Positions 41,750-49,992 of a stretch of 64,000 bases of DNA are shown one piece after another (the first letter of the stretch is position 1; each line of letters begins with the position of its first letter). The DNA is taken from assembly GCA_910587695.1 (NCBI GenBank), contig CAJUNC010000014.1, positions 21,978 to 85,977 on the forward strand, written 5' to 3'. Source of the stretch: an uncultured Lactobacillus sp. (GTDB lineage Bacteria; Bacillota; Bacilli; Lactobacillales; Lactobacillaceae). The translations under genes were made by a program, and so were the position numbers. The notes beneath the pieces are model-generated. The model had not been told where the DNA came from and made no database searches. It was given only the letters and a program-made list of their open reading frames with translations.

Positions 41750-43352
41750 TTATCTGCTTGAACGTGATCAAGCAACTGAAGCTGAGATCGAAAAAGTGTA
41801 CAACGAAGCGGTCGATACTTTGCGTGCGATCGTGAGCGACGTGCATAATCGTTATGCAGTTGATGGCGTGGTCGTTCCGGCTAATTTATATGGCAAGGTC
41901 ACAGTAAAAGACATGCTTTTACTCAAACAACAGTATGACAAGCTCCCAGATGATTTGTCAGCGCAAGAACAAGACCGAGTGGAATATTATACTGCAATGA
42001 GTCAAACGTCTCCTAGGGGGCTAATAACGGCTTTAATAGGTATGGCTCTTATTGTAGTCACCCACAAAGTCAGCAAGATCATTCAAAAGAATAATCGGAT
42101 AGCTGTCAAAGAAGAAATCGCCTATCAAGCAAAGTATGAAAACAGTCCAAAAATGTCAGTCAAGAAGTATGCTGATCCAGAATTCAAAGTCAAAACGGTA
42201 AAAGACTTTGTTCCCTGGACTGAGCGAGTATTGACAGATCATGATCAAGCTGTTAACCGGATCAGCAATGTGATCAATAGCATGGTATCTCAAGGGATGC
42301 GCGCAGAAGATATCGCAAATCATTTTTATCCGGGAAATGCGGAAAGTATGCGTGCTGATAATATTCCTAAGATCATTAGGGATGCGACAGTCAAAGCCAA
42401 ACGAACAGCTCGGACTGAAGCAGCTGCAAGAGAAGATGCGATCGTTGAACAAACATTTAAAGCAAACAACGTGAAGTACTTTGATTGGGTGACTGAACCC
42501 GGGGCGTGCAAGGTATGCACTAGTTGGGCTATTTCAGGCCCTTACAAAGTCGGGGATGAGTCTAGTCCGCGAATTCCTGGGGACTCGCATCCGAACTGTC
42601 GATGCCGGCGGGTTGGAGTTTATAAATCTGGACCGTATGACTTTATAGATCTTTCGGATATTGATGAAAGTAAATTTAAGGAGTTAGAGAGACGGTTAAA
42701 TAATGTCATTAAGGTTTATAAGGCTGAAACAGGTATAGACATTAGACAAGCTATAAAAGATGGAACATTCAGTAATAAGACATTAGATAGAGAAGATGTT
42801 AAGACCGGTTTTATTGATTGGCTTTTCCATGAAGTTGGGTATGATACAAAACCTAGAGTGGTAAAAACTTTTAGCGCTCATGAATGGTTCAATAAAATTG
42901 CAGAAAACCCTAAAGATCCAAACTATTTAGAAAAACCTACTGTTTTTTATCGTGGTATAAGAGCAAACGGCGATATAGGGATGGATAAAATAAAGTTTGA
43001 TTTATTCAAGGGAGACTATATTCCGTCGGGAACGTTTACGTCAGATTGGGGTAGAGGAATCTATATGACTAAGCACCGTCAGACGACAGACAGGTACACT
43101 AGAGGAAACGGAGAAGTTTTAGAATTAGGATTAGCTAGTGATGTAAAGATATTGGTTGTAGATTGGAATATAAATAACAAAATTACTAAGCTTGCAGATG
43201 ATTTAGGTTTGCCGTCAAGATACTATACTGATACTCACTATGATATAGTTGCAGTTCTATCGGGATATGATATAGTGAAGGAAAATAGATATGCTGTAGA
43301 ATTGAACGTGATGAATAGGGGTAAGATAGAATGGAAAGGCACAAATACTTAG
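41703..43352 (+). CDS. Head morphogenesis protein (Mu F / SPP1 gp7-like) fused to ART-like domain
   Basis: 549 aa; ATGs at 41709 and 41715 are also possible starts. Residues 1-325 are the minor head protein, ending in the metal-binding pattern EPGACKVCTSW and HPNCRCRRVGV. From about residue 320 the DNA becomes A/T-rich with many AGA and ATA codons. Residues about 415-545 carry FYRGI, GTFTSDWGRGIYMTK and a following TDRYTRG, the order of an ADP-ribosyltransferase fold. Phage heads can carry such domains for injection. The fusion is seen; the activity is inferred. Confidence 0.8.
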   Translation: MVMQMQTVEQVKKRIDYLLERDQATEAEIEKVYNEAVDTLRAIVSDVHNRYAVDGVVVPANLYGKVTVKDMLLLKQQYDKLPDDLSAQEQDRVEYYTAMSQTSPRGLITALIGMALIVVTHKVSKIIQKNNRIAVKEEIAYQAKYENSPKMSVKKYADPEFKVKTVKDFVPWTERVLTDHDQAVNRISNVINSMVSQGMRAEDIANHFYPGNAESMRADNIPKIIRDATVKAKRTARTEAAAREDAIVEQTFKANNVKYFDWVTEPGACKVCTSWAISGPYKVGDESSPRIPGDSHPNCRCRRVGVYKSGPYDFIDLSDIDESKFKELERRLNNVIKVYKAETGIDIRQAIKDGTFSNKTLDREDVKTGFIDWLFHEVGYDTKPRVVKTFSAHEWFNKIAENPKDPNYLEKPTVFYRGIRANGDIGMDKIKFDLFKGDYIPSGTFTSDWGRGIYMTKHRQTTDRYTRGNGEVLELGLASDVKILVVDWNINNKITKLADDLGLPSRYYTDTHYDIVAVLSGYDIVKENRYAVELNVMNRGKIEWKGTNT

Positions 43353-43636
43353 AGTACAAATACAAAATAGATTATTTTGTATTGGAAAGAATCTGGGGGC
43401 AACAAGGACCTGTCGAAAATCAAGCTGCGTTTAACGCATACGTTACTTTTAGACAGAGAACAAGCCTAAAACATTACCTAATGTTTGATGAAGACGGACG
43501 GATGGATAACCCTGATGGATGCTATTATTTCAATGATGTTGAAGAATTAGTATTCCAAGAGGGTAGAGAAGAAGATAAGATTATGATGCGTACTAAGATC
43601 AAGGAAAATATGGTATCAAGAGATACGGTACTTTAG
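43331..43636 (+). CDS. Small orphan protein overlapping the ART-like domain gene
   Basis: 101 aa, AGGGG at 9 nt. It overlaps the end of the ART-like gene by 22 nt and shares its A/T-rich composition. Acidic and aromatic with no known family. A binding or immunity partner of the ART-like domain is a reasonable guess from position, not shown. Confidence 0.7.
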   Translation: MERHKYLEYKYKIDYFVLERIWGQQGPVENQAAFNAYVTFRQRTSLKHYLMFDEDGRMDNPDGCYYFNDVEELVFQEGREEDKIMMRTKIKENMVSRDTVL

Positions 43637-43647
43637 GAGAGTTGTAT

Positions 43648-43986
43648 ATGAAATCTAATTCCTACGCTCGAGTAGCATGCAAGATCTTGAAATACTTAAA
43701 TGATTGTTATGAGAACGGCTTAGATGCTAACGTTGATAGTCTGAACGCTAGAACGTTAGGTATTTCTGATCGCCAATTATACGAAACGATGAAAATGTTG
43801 TCTGATGATGGTTACGTCAAAGGAATTGAGTTCATGGACGTTATCCCACCAGAAAACAGTGTACTCAATCATCCGAGAAACTGGCACATTACTAGCCAAG
43901 GTATCCAGTATCTGGAAGAAAATTCACTAATGCAAAAAGCTTACAAAGTAGCCAAAGAAGCTAGAGACTGGTTACCGTTGATATGA
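43648..43986 (+). CDS. YjcQ-family winged-helix protein
   Basis: 112 aa from the ATG at 43648 with AGGAG at 8 nt. YARVACKILKYLNDCYENG, then ISDRQLYETMKMLSDDGYVKG and WHITSQGIQYLEE fit YjcQ-type winged helix proteins found in prophages. Followed by a terminator. Role in phage biology unclear. Confidence 0.8.
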   Translation: MKSNSYARVACKILKYLNDCYENGLDANVDSLNARTLGISDRQLYETMKMLSDDGYVKGIEFMDVIPPENSVLNHPRNWHITSQGIQYLEENSLMQKAYKVAKEARDWLPLI

Positions 43987-43990
43987 ACAA

Positions 43991-44020
43991 GGCATTCCAT
44001 GTGGGATGTCTTTTTCTTTT
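43991..44020 (+). terminator. Rho-independent terminator inside the head operon
   Basis: GGCATTCC and GGGATGTC pair (8 bp with G-U pairs), loop ATGT, followed by TTTTTCTTTT. It would lower transcription into the scaffold and capsid genes unless read through. Confidence 0.7.
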
Positions 44021-44096
44021 GCCCAAAACATGCTGACGGCGTTAAAAGCTGCAAGGCAAAACAGTCAAACAAGACTTTAAAAAGGAGGGGTCCATT

Positions 44097-44702
44097 TTGG
44101 ATCAAGAAGAACAAAACGTACAGGAGACTTCGCAAGAACAAACATCTGTTCAACAATCACAAGAAAAGACGTTTACTCAAGATGAAGTCGATCGTATCGT
44201 GACAGACCGTGTTAAGCGCAGTAAAGACAAGTTACGTTCACAGCTCTTTGAAGAAGCTAAGTCTAAAGTCAAAGCTGAACAAGACGAAGCTAAGAAACTC
44301 GAAGAGATGAATGCGACTCAACGCCGTAAGTATGAAGATCAGAAACGTGACGAAGAGCTAGAACAGCTTAGAGCCAAAGTGCAACGTCAGGAAATGGAAC
44401 AAACGGCGATGGGGATCTTGAAAGAAAAAGGGATCTCTGTTGACCAAGATGTTTTAGATTTGGTGGTAGCTGACACAGCTGAAAAAACATCTGAACGCAT
44501 CGACAAATTCGCTGATCTAGTCGAAGCAAAGGCTCGAGAAATTCGACGTCAAGACTTCAGTACGAGTGCGCCTAAACATTCCGGAAGCGGGCAAAAGGTC
44601 GCTACTTTGGACGAGTTCAAACGCATGTCATACACTGAACGCTTAGAACTTAAAAAAGAGCAACCAGAATTGTATCAAGATCTGGTCAAAAAATTATTTT
44701 AG
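44097..44702 (+). CDS. Head scaffolding protein (DUF4355-like)
   Basis: 201 aa from a TTG with GGAGGGG. Acidic Gln-rich start, FTQDEVDRIVTDRVKRSKDK, long coiled coil and a C-terminal MSYTERLELKKEQPELY, the pattern of DUF4355 scaffolds. It guides capsid assembly and lies before the capsid gene. Confidence 0.88.
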   Translation: MDQEEQNVQETSQEQTSVQQSQEKTFTQDEVDRIVTDRVKRSKDKLRSQLFEEAKSKVKAEQDEAKKLEEMNATQRRKYEDQKRDEELEQLRAKVQRQEMEQTAMGILKEKGISVDQDVLDLVVADTAEKTSERIDKFADLVEAKAREIRRQDFSTSAPKHSGSGQKVATLDEFKRMSYTERLELKKEQPELYQDLVKKLF

Positions 44703-44715
44703 GAGGAATTAAGCA

Positions 44716-45675
44716 ATGGCAGACAAAGTAACTTATAGTCAAGACATGTTGGATCCGCAAGTCTTAGCGGACATGATCCCAGCTGAATTGACAGCACAAA
44801 TGAAATTTACAGGCTTAGCTACAGTCGATAGTACGCTAGAAGGACGTCCAGGGACGACAGTGGAGTTTCCAGCTTGGAACTACATCGGAGACGCCCAAGA
44901 CGTCAAGGAAGGTGAACCGATCGAAACATCTAGCTTGACCTATGGATCTAAAGCAGCAACGATCAAAGAGATCGGTAAGGGTGGTTCGATCACTGACCAA
45001 GCTTTGCTTACGGGATATGGTGATCCTTACGGCGAATTATCTTCACAGATCGCAAAAGCAATGGCAAACAAAGTCGATAATGATGTCTTAGCAACGCTAA
45101 AAGGCGCGACTCAAAATGTTACAGTCCCAGCTACTGTTGACGGTATTCAAGACGCCTTAGATATCTACAATGACGAAGATGATAGTCGTATTGTCTTGCT
45201 AGTTTCGCCAAAAGCGGCGGGACAATTACGCTTGAAAGCTGGTAAAGATTGGTTGCGTGGTACACAATTAGGTAGCGATGCTTTAACTAAAGGTGTTTAC
45301 GGCGACATTTTAGGTGTGCAATTAGTACGTTCGCGTAAATTAGACGCCAATGAAGCCTACCTTGTCAAAGTTGATGGGGGTAATAAACCAGCGATCAAGT
45401 TGATGATGAAGCGCGGTGTTAAAGTTGAACCAGATCGTGTACCTAAGCTACGTCGTACAGATATCTATGCGACATCTTACTATGCTCCATACCTTTACGA
45501 TCCAACGAAAGTCGTTAAGGTGACATTCTCTGATGTGACAGGTAAGAATGGTACTACTGGTGCACCTGAAAACAAAGAAGTTAATAACGAAGTGACAAAC
45601 GTTGATGAAGATAAGCGTATCGGTAAGCAAAAGAAAACAACTGGTACGACCGGAAAGAAGCCAGGTGAGGTCTAA
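44716..45675 (+). CDS. Major capsid protein (N4-gp56-like)
   Basis: 319 aa. Sequence hallmarks GTTVEFPAWNYIGDAQDV, GGSITDQALLTGYGDP and GVQLVRSRKL match the N4-gp56 family of HK97-fold capsids. The last 45 residues are Lys, Thr and Gly-rich. AGGAGGA precedes the start. Confidence 0.92.
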   Translation: MADKVTYSQDMLDPQVLADMIPAELTAQMKFTGLATVDSTLEGRPGTTVEFPAWNYIGDAQDVKEGEPIETSSLTYGSKAATIKEIGKGGSITDQALLTGYGDPYGELSSQIAKAMANKVDNDVLATLKGATQNVTVPATVDGIQDALDIYNDEDDSRIVLLVSPKAAGQLRLKAGKDWLRGTQLGSDALTKGVYGDILGVQLVRSRKLDANEAYLVKVDGGNKPAIKLMMKRGVKVEPDRVPKLRRTDIYATSYYAPYLYDPTKVVKVTFSDVTGKNGTTGAPENKEVNNEVTNVDEDKRIGKQKKTTGTTGKKPGEV

Positions 45676-45881
45676 TGGCTTACGTGGTAACTAAAGCTTT
45701 TACTGACAGCAACTTGAACTCAGTTGATGAGAATGGCGAAAAGCATGTTTATTGGGAAGGTGACACTTACCCGTACAAACCATATGCTGGGGCCACTACA
45801 AAGCTGAGATTAAAGGAATTGCTTGAAGGAGGCTATATCGATGAAAGAAGAGATGAGGACGGCGATCAAGGCTCGACTTGA
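45675..45881 (+). CDS. Small head-region protein, 68 aa
   Basis: ATG overlaps the capsid stop. Sequence VTKAFTDSNLNSVDENG, then YKPYAG; acidic C-terminus. Similar small proteins commonly follow N4-gp56 capsid genes. Role unknown. Confidence 0.75.
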   Translation: MAYVVTKAFTDSNLNSVDENGEKHVYWEGDTYPYKPYAGATTKLRLKELLEGGYIDERRDEDGDQGST

Positions 45882-46191
45882 GTTGTTTCCAAATATCAAA
45901 GCGATCATCGGAAAGCTTGATGAAGCTATCTTAAATAGTTTTATCGAAGACGCTTTAAATCAAGTTGAAGATGATGGTTTTACAGAAAAAAATATTGTGA
46001 TGGGTGCGGCGTATTTGACGGCGCATTTTTGTTATGTAGCAAGTAACGAAAATTCAAACATTCAAGAGCAAACAGCTGCAGTCTTGACTGTTAAATATTT
46101 TGATCGTGGTGGTAGTGATGATTATTTAACTGAGTATTTACGACTGAAGCGAGCGCTCAAGACAAATACTAGTTCGATTCGTTTTTTGTGA
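45841..46191 (+). CDS. Head-tail connector (DUF4054-like)
   Basis: 116 aa from the ATG at 45841 with GGAGG. Helical start (RLELFPNIKAII), then MGAAYLTAHFCYVAS. It fits small connector proteins that bind the portal. It overlaps the preceding gene by 41 nt. Confidence 0.75.
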   Translation: MKEEMRTAIKARLELFPNIKAIIGKLDEAILNSFIEDALNQVEDDGFTEKNIVMGAAYLTAHFCYVASNENSNIQEQTAAVLTVKYFDRGGSDDYLTEYLRLKRALKTNTSSIRFL

Positions 46192-46202
46192 GGTGAAAAT
46201 AA

Positions 46203-46703
46203 ATGAGTGAAGAAGAAAAAGTAATCGAAACGACAGAAATCAACACAGATGATGCTGTAGTTGCGCCTGTCGAAGAAGAAAAGGTCACGAGTGTAATTGT
46301 CCCACCACCAAAAGAAGAGGCTCAAATCGAACAAGAAGAGCCAAACGAGACAGTTAAACCAGAACCGACACCAGAAGAATTGTCACCTAAAAATTTGTAT
46401 GGTCGCCTCAAAGGACCTATCAAGTTTTATAATGTCGGAACAAAAGAATGGGAATTGGCACGTTGGCAACCACCATATCCAACGCCTAAAACACTTGAAC
46501 CATACACTTTTAAAAAAGGTGACAAGATCTGGTTGCTAGCTGAAAAATGGGGCGTGACTAACGCTTGGATCCGACGCTGCAACAGCATTGATTACCTTGA
46601 CCAAAACAAGATTAAACCAGGGACCGTTTTGAAACCAACGTATACACCTTCTGCACGGGATCAATACGTGAACGAAACGATGTATCGCTTCTATGGATAT
46701 TAG
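46203..46703 (+). CDS. Neck-region protein with LysM-like C-terminal part
   Basis: 166 aa. Residues 1-65 are acidic, rich in Glu, Pro and Val, likely disordered. Residues 95-155 read YTFKKGDKIWLLAEKWGV, then IKPGTVLKP, the layout of a LysM fold. In this genomic place it is a virion part, so the LysM-like fold may serve protein contacts rather than cell wall binding. Confidence 0.7.
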   Translation: MSEEEKVIETTEINTDDAVVAPVEEEKVTSVIVPPPKEEAQIEQEEPNETVKPEPTPEELSPKNLYGRLKGPIKFYNVGTKEWELARWQPPYPTPKTLEPYTFKKGDKIWLLAEKWGVTNAWIRRCNSIDYLDQNKIKPGTVLKPTYTPSARDQYVNETMYRFYGY

Positions 46704-47127
46704 TATCACAGGAAGTGTGACTGGCGATTTTGGACTTGATAAGACGATCGCTGAACTGAAAAAAATCGATGGTAAAACTATTGAGGCTGGACTATTTGAT
46801 GGGATGAACGAAAAGAAAGCAATTTGGAATGAATATGGGACGAGTCGAGGAATACCGGCACGTCCTTTTTTACGTACTGCGCTTTATGAAAATGAAGCTC
46901 GGTATGCGAACTTCATTGCTCCATTCATTGCACAAGTTTTGGAAGGTGGTCCAGCTGAAAACATCAGTGAGCGTTTAGGTAAGTTCATGGTCATGAGTAT
47001 TCAACGAACGATCGCTTCTGGTGGATTTACGCCCAACGCACCAGGGACCGTTCAGAAGAAAGGTCATAGCAAAACGCTTATTGATACGGGCGAAATGTAT
47101 GGTGCGATCGATTGGAGGGAAAGCTAA
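46693..47127 (+). CDS. Head-tail joining / tail completion protein (gp10-like)
   Basis: 144 aa. NEYGTSRGIPARPFLRTAL is the usual core of HK97 gp10-like or Mu G-like morphogenesis proteins, with a C-terminal KTLIDTGEMYGAI. It overlaps both neighbours. Confidence 0.8.
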   Translation: MDISITGSVTGDFGLDKTIAELKKIDGKTIEAGLFDGMNEKKAIWNEYGTSRGIPARPFLRTALYENEARYANFIAPFIAQVLEGGPAENISERLGKFMVMSIQRTIASGGFTPNAPGTVQKKGHSKTLIDTGEMYGAIDWRES

Positions 47128-47579
47128 TGTATTTAGATTTCAAAGCTGTTTTAGACATGTTTGCGGTCGATTTAACAGTCTATCCAAAATCAGATGAAAC
47201 AGTGTGGATCGATGGGGAAGCAAAGCGTGTCGAGTTAGAACCGATCGAACTGACTGAGCCTTTTGTGCCAAATAACTTGATTGGCCAGTACTCGATCGTT
47301 AGCTTGCTAAAAGACGTTGGACGAATGGAACAGTACAACGCGATCTGGCTTTCGACGCATGAATTTCCAACTCAGACGATCGTCAAACAAAAAGGCAAGT
47401 TCTATCGTGTTGTCAACGTGCAAGATCTAAGCAATTACTCAAACGTCTATATGTATTATATGCAAAGTGAGGAAAACGAAAGTGACAGCTTACGATTACA
47501 GGATCCTGTATCGAACGTTCAGTCGACTGATCCAGAACCGGATGGGACTGACGATGGTCGACCTGAACGCGAATGGTAA
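47127..47579 (+). CDS. Neck protein, 150 aa
   Basis: Start at 47127 (TAATG overlap, GGAGGGAAAG upstream). Beta-rich with VYPKSDETVWIDGEAKR and QTIVKQKGKFYRVVNVQDL, like head closure proteins. The last 35 residues are acidic and lie within a 98-nt overlap with the next gene. Confidence 0.7.
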   Translation: MYLDFKAVLDMFAVDLTVYPKSDETVWIDGEAKRVELEPIELTEPFVPNNLIGQYSIVSLLKDVGRMEQYNAIWLSTHEFPTQTIVKQKGKFYRVVNVQDLSNYSNVYMYYMQSEENESDSLRLQDPVSNVQSTDPEPDGTDDGRPEREW

Positions 47580-47955
47580 AGCGCCTGTTCCGCCGTACGT
47601 TGCGATCGATATTATCAGCCCCAAATTACCACAAAGTTTTCTTGAAGAGGACGGCGTGTTTGAAGCTATCTTATCGTTCACAGTTTATGACAAATCAAAG
47701 CTTGATTGTTTGATCAAAGCAAACGAATTACGTGAAAAGTTTGGTGATCAGCTGACTCAAGATGAACTTGAAAAGCAAAACATCGTTCTAGTAGAGCGTA
47801 TGGAAATGCAGTTGCGATCAGTTGCTGAGACTAATGCTTATGCGTATATGGCGGGCTTTGATTGTCGTTTGCGCTTGCAAGAAAGCTATGTAGGCGAAGG
47901 AACAGGCGAAATTTTAGATATTGAATTGAACAAAGGAGAGATAACAAATGAGTGA
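47482..47955 (+). CDS. Phage neck terminator-like protein (LIC_12616/gp12-like)
   Basis: 157 aa from a GTG with GAGG at 9 nt. PPYVAIDIISPKLP, then AILSFTVYDKSKLDCL and GFDCRLRLQESY are typical. Overlaps the preceding gene by 98 nt and the sheath gene by 8 nt. It likely ends the neck at the tail. Confidence 0.72.
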   Translation: MTAYDYRILYRTFSRLIQNRMGLTMVDLNANGKAPVPPYVAIDIISPKLPQSFLEEDGVFEAILSFTVYDKSKLDCLIKANELREKFGDQLTQDELEKQNIVLVERMEMQLRSVAETNAYAYMAGFDCRLRLQESYVGEGTGEILDIELNKGEITNE

Positions 47956-48976
47956 AACATTATCAGATATCACAGTAAAGCTTAATGTGGATCAACCTTC
48001 AACACCGGTCAACATGGGTGTGTTGGCTATTTTTACTAAAGGTGAGACACCAGACGTCAAATCGTATTACACGCTAGGTGACGTGCAAGAAGATTTTGCT
48101 CAAAATACAGACTTGTTAGCTGTAGCACAAGGCTATTTTGCGCAAAAATATCACGGCGAAAAGCTTGTCGTGATCACATATTCAGAAAGTATTGCAGCAG
48201 CAACTGCAGCTTATTACTCTGAAGGCTGGGAATTTGCAACAGTTGTCGGCGAAAGTGCACAAGAAGATGTTGTGACATTAGCTAATTATTTAGACGGTCA
48301 ATCAGAACGTTTTGCTGTCGTTGGAGTTCCGGCGACAACAGAGTTTGTAACTAACAAATTGACCGAATTTATTGAGCACTTTGAAGGTGTGAAACGTGTG
48401 ATCGTTTTTGCATCAGGTAAGACTGAAGCTAAGGCGTTATTTGGTGCTGGGGCTTTGATCGGCGCTTTAGGTAACGAACAAGTGGGTTCTATCACTTGGA
48501 AATTCCGTCAGATCGGTGGCGTGGAAACGACAGATCTGTCTGTAACGAACATCAAGAAGTTACATTCAAATAAGATCTTCACATACGTTGAAAAGTCGGG
48601 AATTCAACAAACTTCAGAAGGCTTCACGCTTTCTGGTGAGTTTATCGATGCGTTGCATGGTGATGATTGGATCAAAGCTACGATCGAAACAGAGTTACAA
48701 AAACTCTTATCGACTTCACGCAAGATCACGTTTGACGCTGTAGGTATTGCACAGATCGATGCAACAGTGACGACAGTTCTTAACCAAGCAACCGCAAATG
48801 GGATTATTTTAGTAAACGAAGAAACTGGTTCCGGTAAATTCCAAGTCCGCACTGTTTCGCGTGCTAATACACCGCAATCAGATATCGCTCAACGCAAATA
48901 CAATGGTTTGAGCTTCAGTTATACGCGTTCCGGGGCTATTCATTCTGTGACAGTCAACGGTCAAATCAATTTGTAG
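47948..48976 (+). CDS. Contractile tail sheath protein
   Basis: 342 aa. Repeated domain layout with an N-terminal PVNMGVLAIF, middle KRVIVFASGKTEAKALF, and a C-terminal region like other DUF3383-type sheath proteins. Its presence, with the J-like and W-like baseplate genes, makes this a contractile-tailed (myovirus) prophage. Confidence 0.85.
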   Translation: MSETLSDITVKLNVDQPSTPVNMGVLAIFTKGETPDVKSYYTLGDVQEDFAQNTDLLAVAQGYFAQKYHGEKLVVITYSESIAAATAAYYSEGWEFATVVGESAQEDVVTLANYLDGQSERFAVVGVPATTEFVTNKLTEFIEHFEGVKRVIVFASGKTEAKALFGAGALIGALGNEQVGSITWKFRQIGGVETTDLSVTNIKKLHSNKIFTYVEKSGIQQTSEGFTLSGEFIDALHGDDWIKATIETELQKLLSTSRKITFDAVGIAQIDATVTTVLNQATANGIILVNEETGSGKFQVRTVSRANTPQSDIAQRKYNGLSFSYTRSGAIHSVTVNGQINL

Positions 48977-48989
48977 GAGGTAACTCATA

Positions 48990-49394
48990 ATGGCTAATGA
49001 ATTAGGATATATTTACGACGCTAAAGACGTTCATCTTTCGATCGATGGACGTGTGGTTCAAAATTTCCAGGACGGTGATATGTTCAATGTTACGGTCAAA
49101 GAAGAGCGTGTCCGGACTGCAGTTGATGCGCAAGGCTGGCCATCGATCGCGATCAACAACAATCGCTTAGGTCAGATCACAGTCAATTTATCTGGAAACT
49201 CAGTTGATCACAAACGTTTGAACCAGTTGGCAAATACTAACAAGGTATTTCCACTGGTCGCAACAACACCATACGAAAAAATTTCTGGGACACAGTGCAT
49301 CATCTCTAAGCCAGCTGATGCAGCATTCGGTAAGGAAACGCCAAAACGTACTTACACGATCGAAGTTCTCGATATGCAAGTAGAAGTCTTATAG
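48990..49394 (+). CDS. Tail tube protein
   Basis: 134 aa, beta-rich, with RVVQNFQDGDMFNVTVKEER and NRLGQITVNLSGNS, the pattern of DUF3277-like tube proteins. It forms the inner tube within the sheath. AGGAGG precedes the start. Confidence 0.88.
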   Translation: MANELGYIYDAKDVHLSIDGRVVQNFQDGDMFNVTVKEERVRTAVDAQGWPSIAINNNRLGQITVNLSGNSVDHKRLNQLANTNKVFPLVATTPYEKISGTQCIISKPADAAFGKETPKRTYTIEVLDMQVEVL

Positions 49395-49402
49395 AAAATC
49401 AG

Positions 49403-49434
49403 CGCGCAAGGGTTCGACTCCCTTGTGCGTTTTT
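49403..49434 (+). terminator. T-loop-capped terminator (tRNA-like element 3)
   Basis: A continuous 10-bp stem (CGCGCAAGGG and CCCTTGTGCG) is closed by the 7-nt loop TTCGACT, the canonical T loop, and followed by TTTTT. It lies between the tube and chaperone genes, so it can reduce expression of tail assembly genes compared with sheath and tube. Confidence 0.75.
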
Positions 49435-49472
49435 AGCATTAAGCTAATAAAAAATATTTGGAGGAAAAGAAA

Positions 49473-49808
49473 ATGACAAAGGCAGAAGAAAAGCAAACAA
49501 AAGTTGTAGGGAAGATCGAACCACAAAAGGTGGACCGCTTAGGTAATAACCAAGAATGGACATTCGTTGATGAAAATGGCTTTGAATGGAAGTATACATT
49601 CCAATTCCCAGGCGTGATGAAAGCTTACGAAATGTTAGACAACGCACGAATGGCTAACGGTCAGATTGCTAAATCTATCTTGTATAACGAATATCTACAA
49701 AATATCGTTGTCAGTGAAAAACTTGAATTAGATGATATGAACGATCGTCCGGGGTTAGAAGAATTATTTGACGCGATGGACTTGTTTCTTGGAGAACGGA
49801 TTAGCTAA
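49473..49808 (+). CDS. Tail assembly chaperone, short form (gpG-like)
   Basis: 111 aa from MTKAEEKQT, with GGAGG at 8 nt. The body (EWTFVDENGFEWKYTFQFPG) fits chaperones that coat the tape measure. Shortly before the stop lies TTTC (49785-49788), a candidate +1 slippage site into the overlapping frame. Confidence 0.85.
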   Translation: MTKAEEKQTKVVGKIEPQKVDRLGNNQEWTFVDENGFEWKYTFQFPGVMKAYEMLDNARMANGQIAKSILYNEYLQNIVVSEKLELDDMNDRPGLEELFDAMDLFLGERIS

Positions 49809-49992
49809 AAAATCTCCAATAGTTATCAAAAAACAGTTCGAAGATCAAGAAATGTTGTGGTTTCCGGTCATGATGGGGATCGCAACTAAAGCTGAAATGG
49901 ATAAAGCGACTATGGCTGAGATCCAATTATTAAATGAAGTTGCTAATAAAAAACTAGAATTACAAAGGGGGCTAGGGTTAGATGGCGAATAA
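49768..49992 (+). CDS. Tail assembly chaperone, +1 frameshift extension (gpGT-like)
   Basis: This frame overlaps the end of the short form at +1 and has no ribosome binding site of its own. Slipping at UUU-C gives a fused product of about 172 aa. The extension is helical and Lys/Glu-rich (KKQFEDQEMLWFPVMMGIAT). It ends 11 nt into the tape-measure gene. Known in most long-tailed phages as G/GT. Confidence 0.7.
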   Translation: MTRWTCFLENGLAKKSPIVIKKQFEDQEMLWFPVMMGIATKAEMDKATMAEIQLLNEVANKKLELQRGLGLDGE

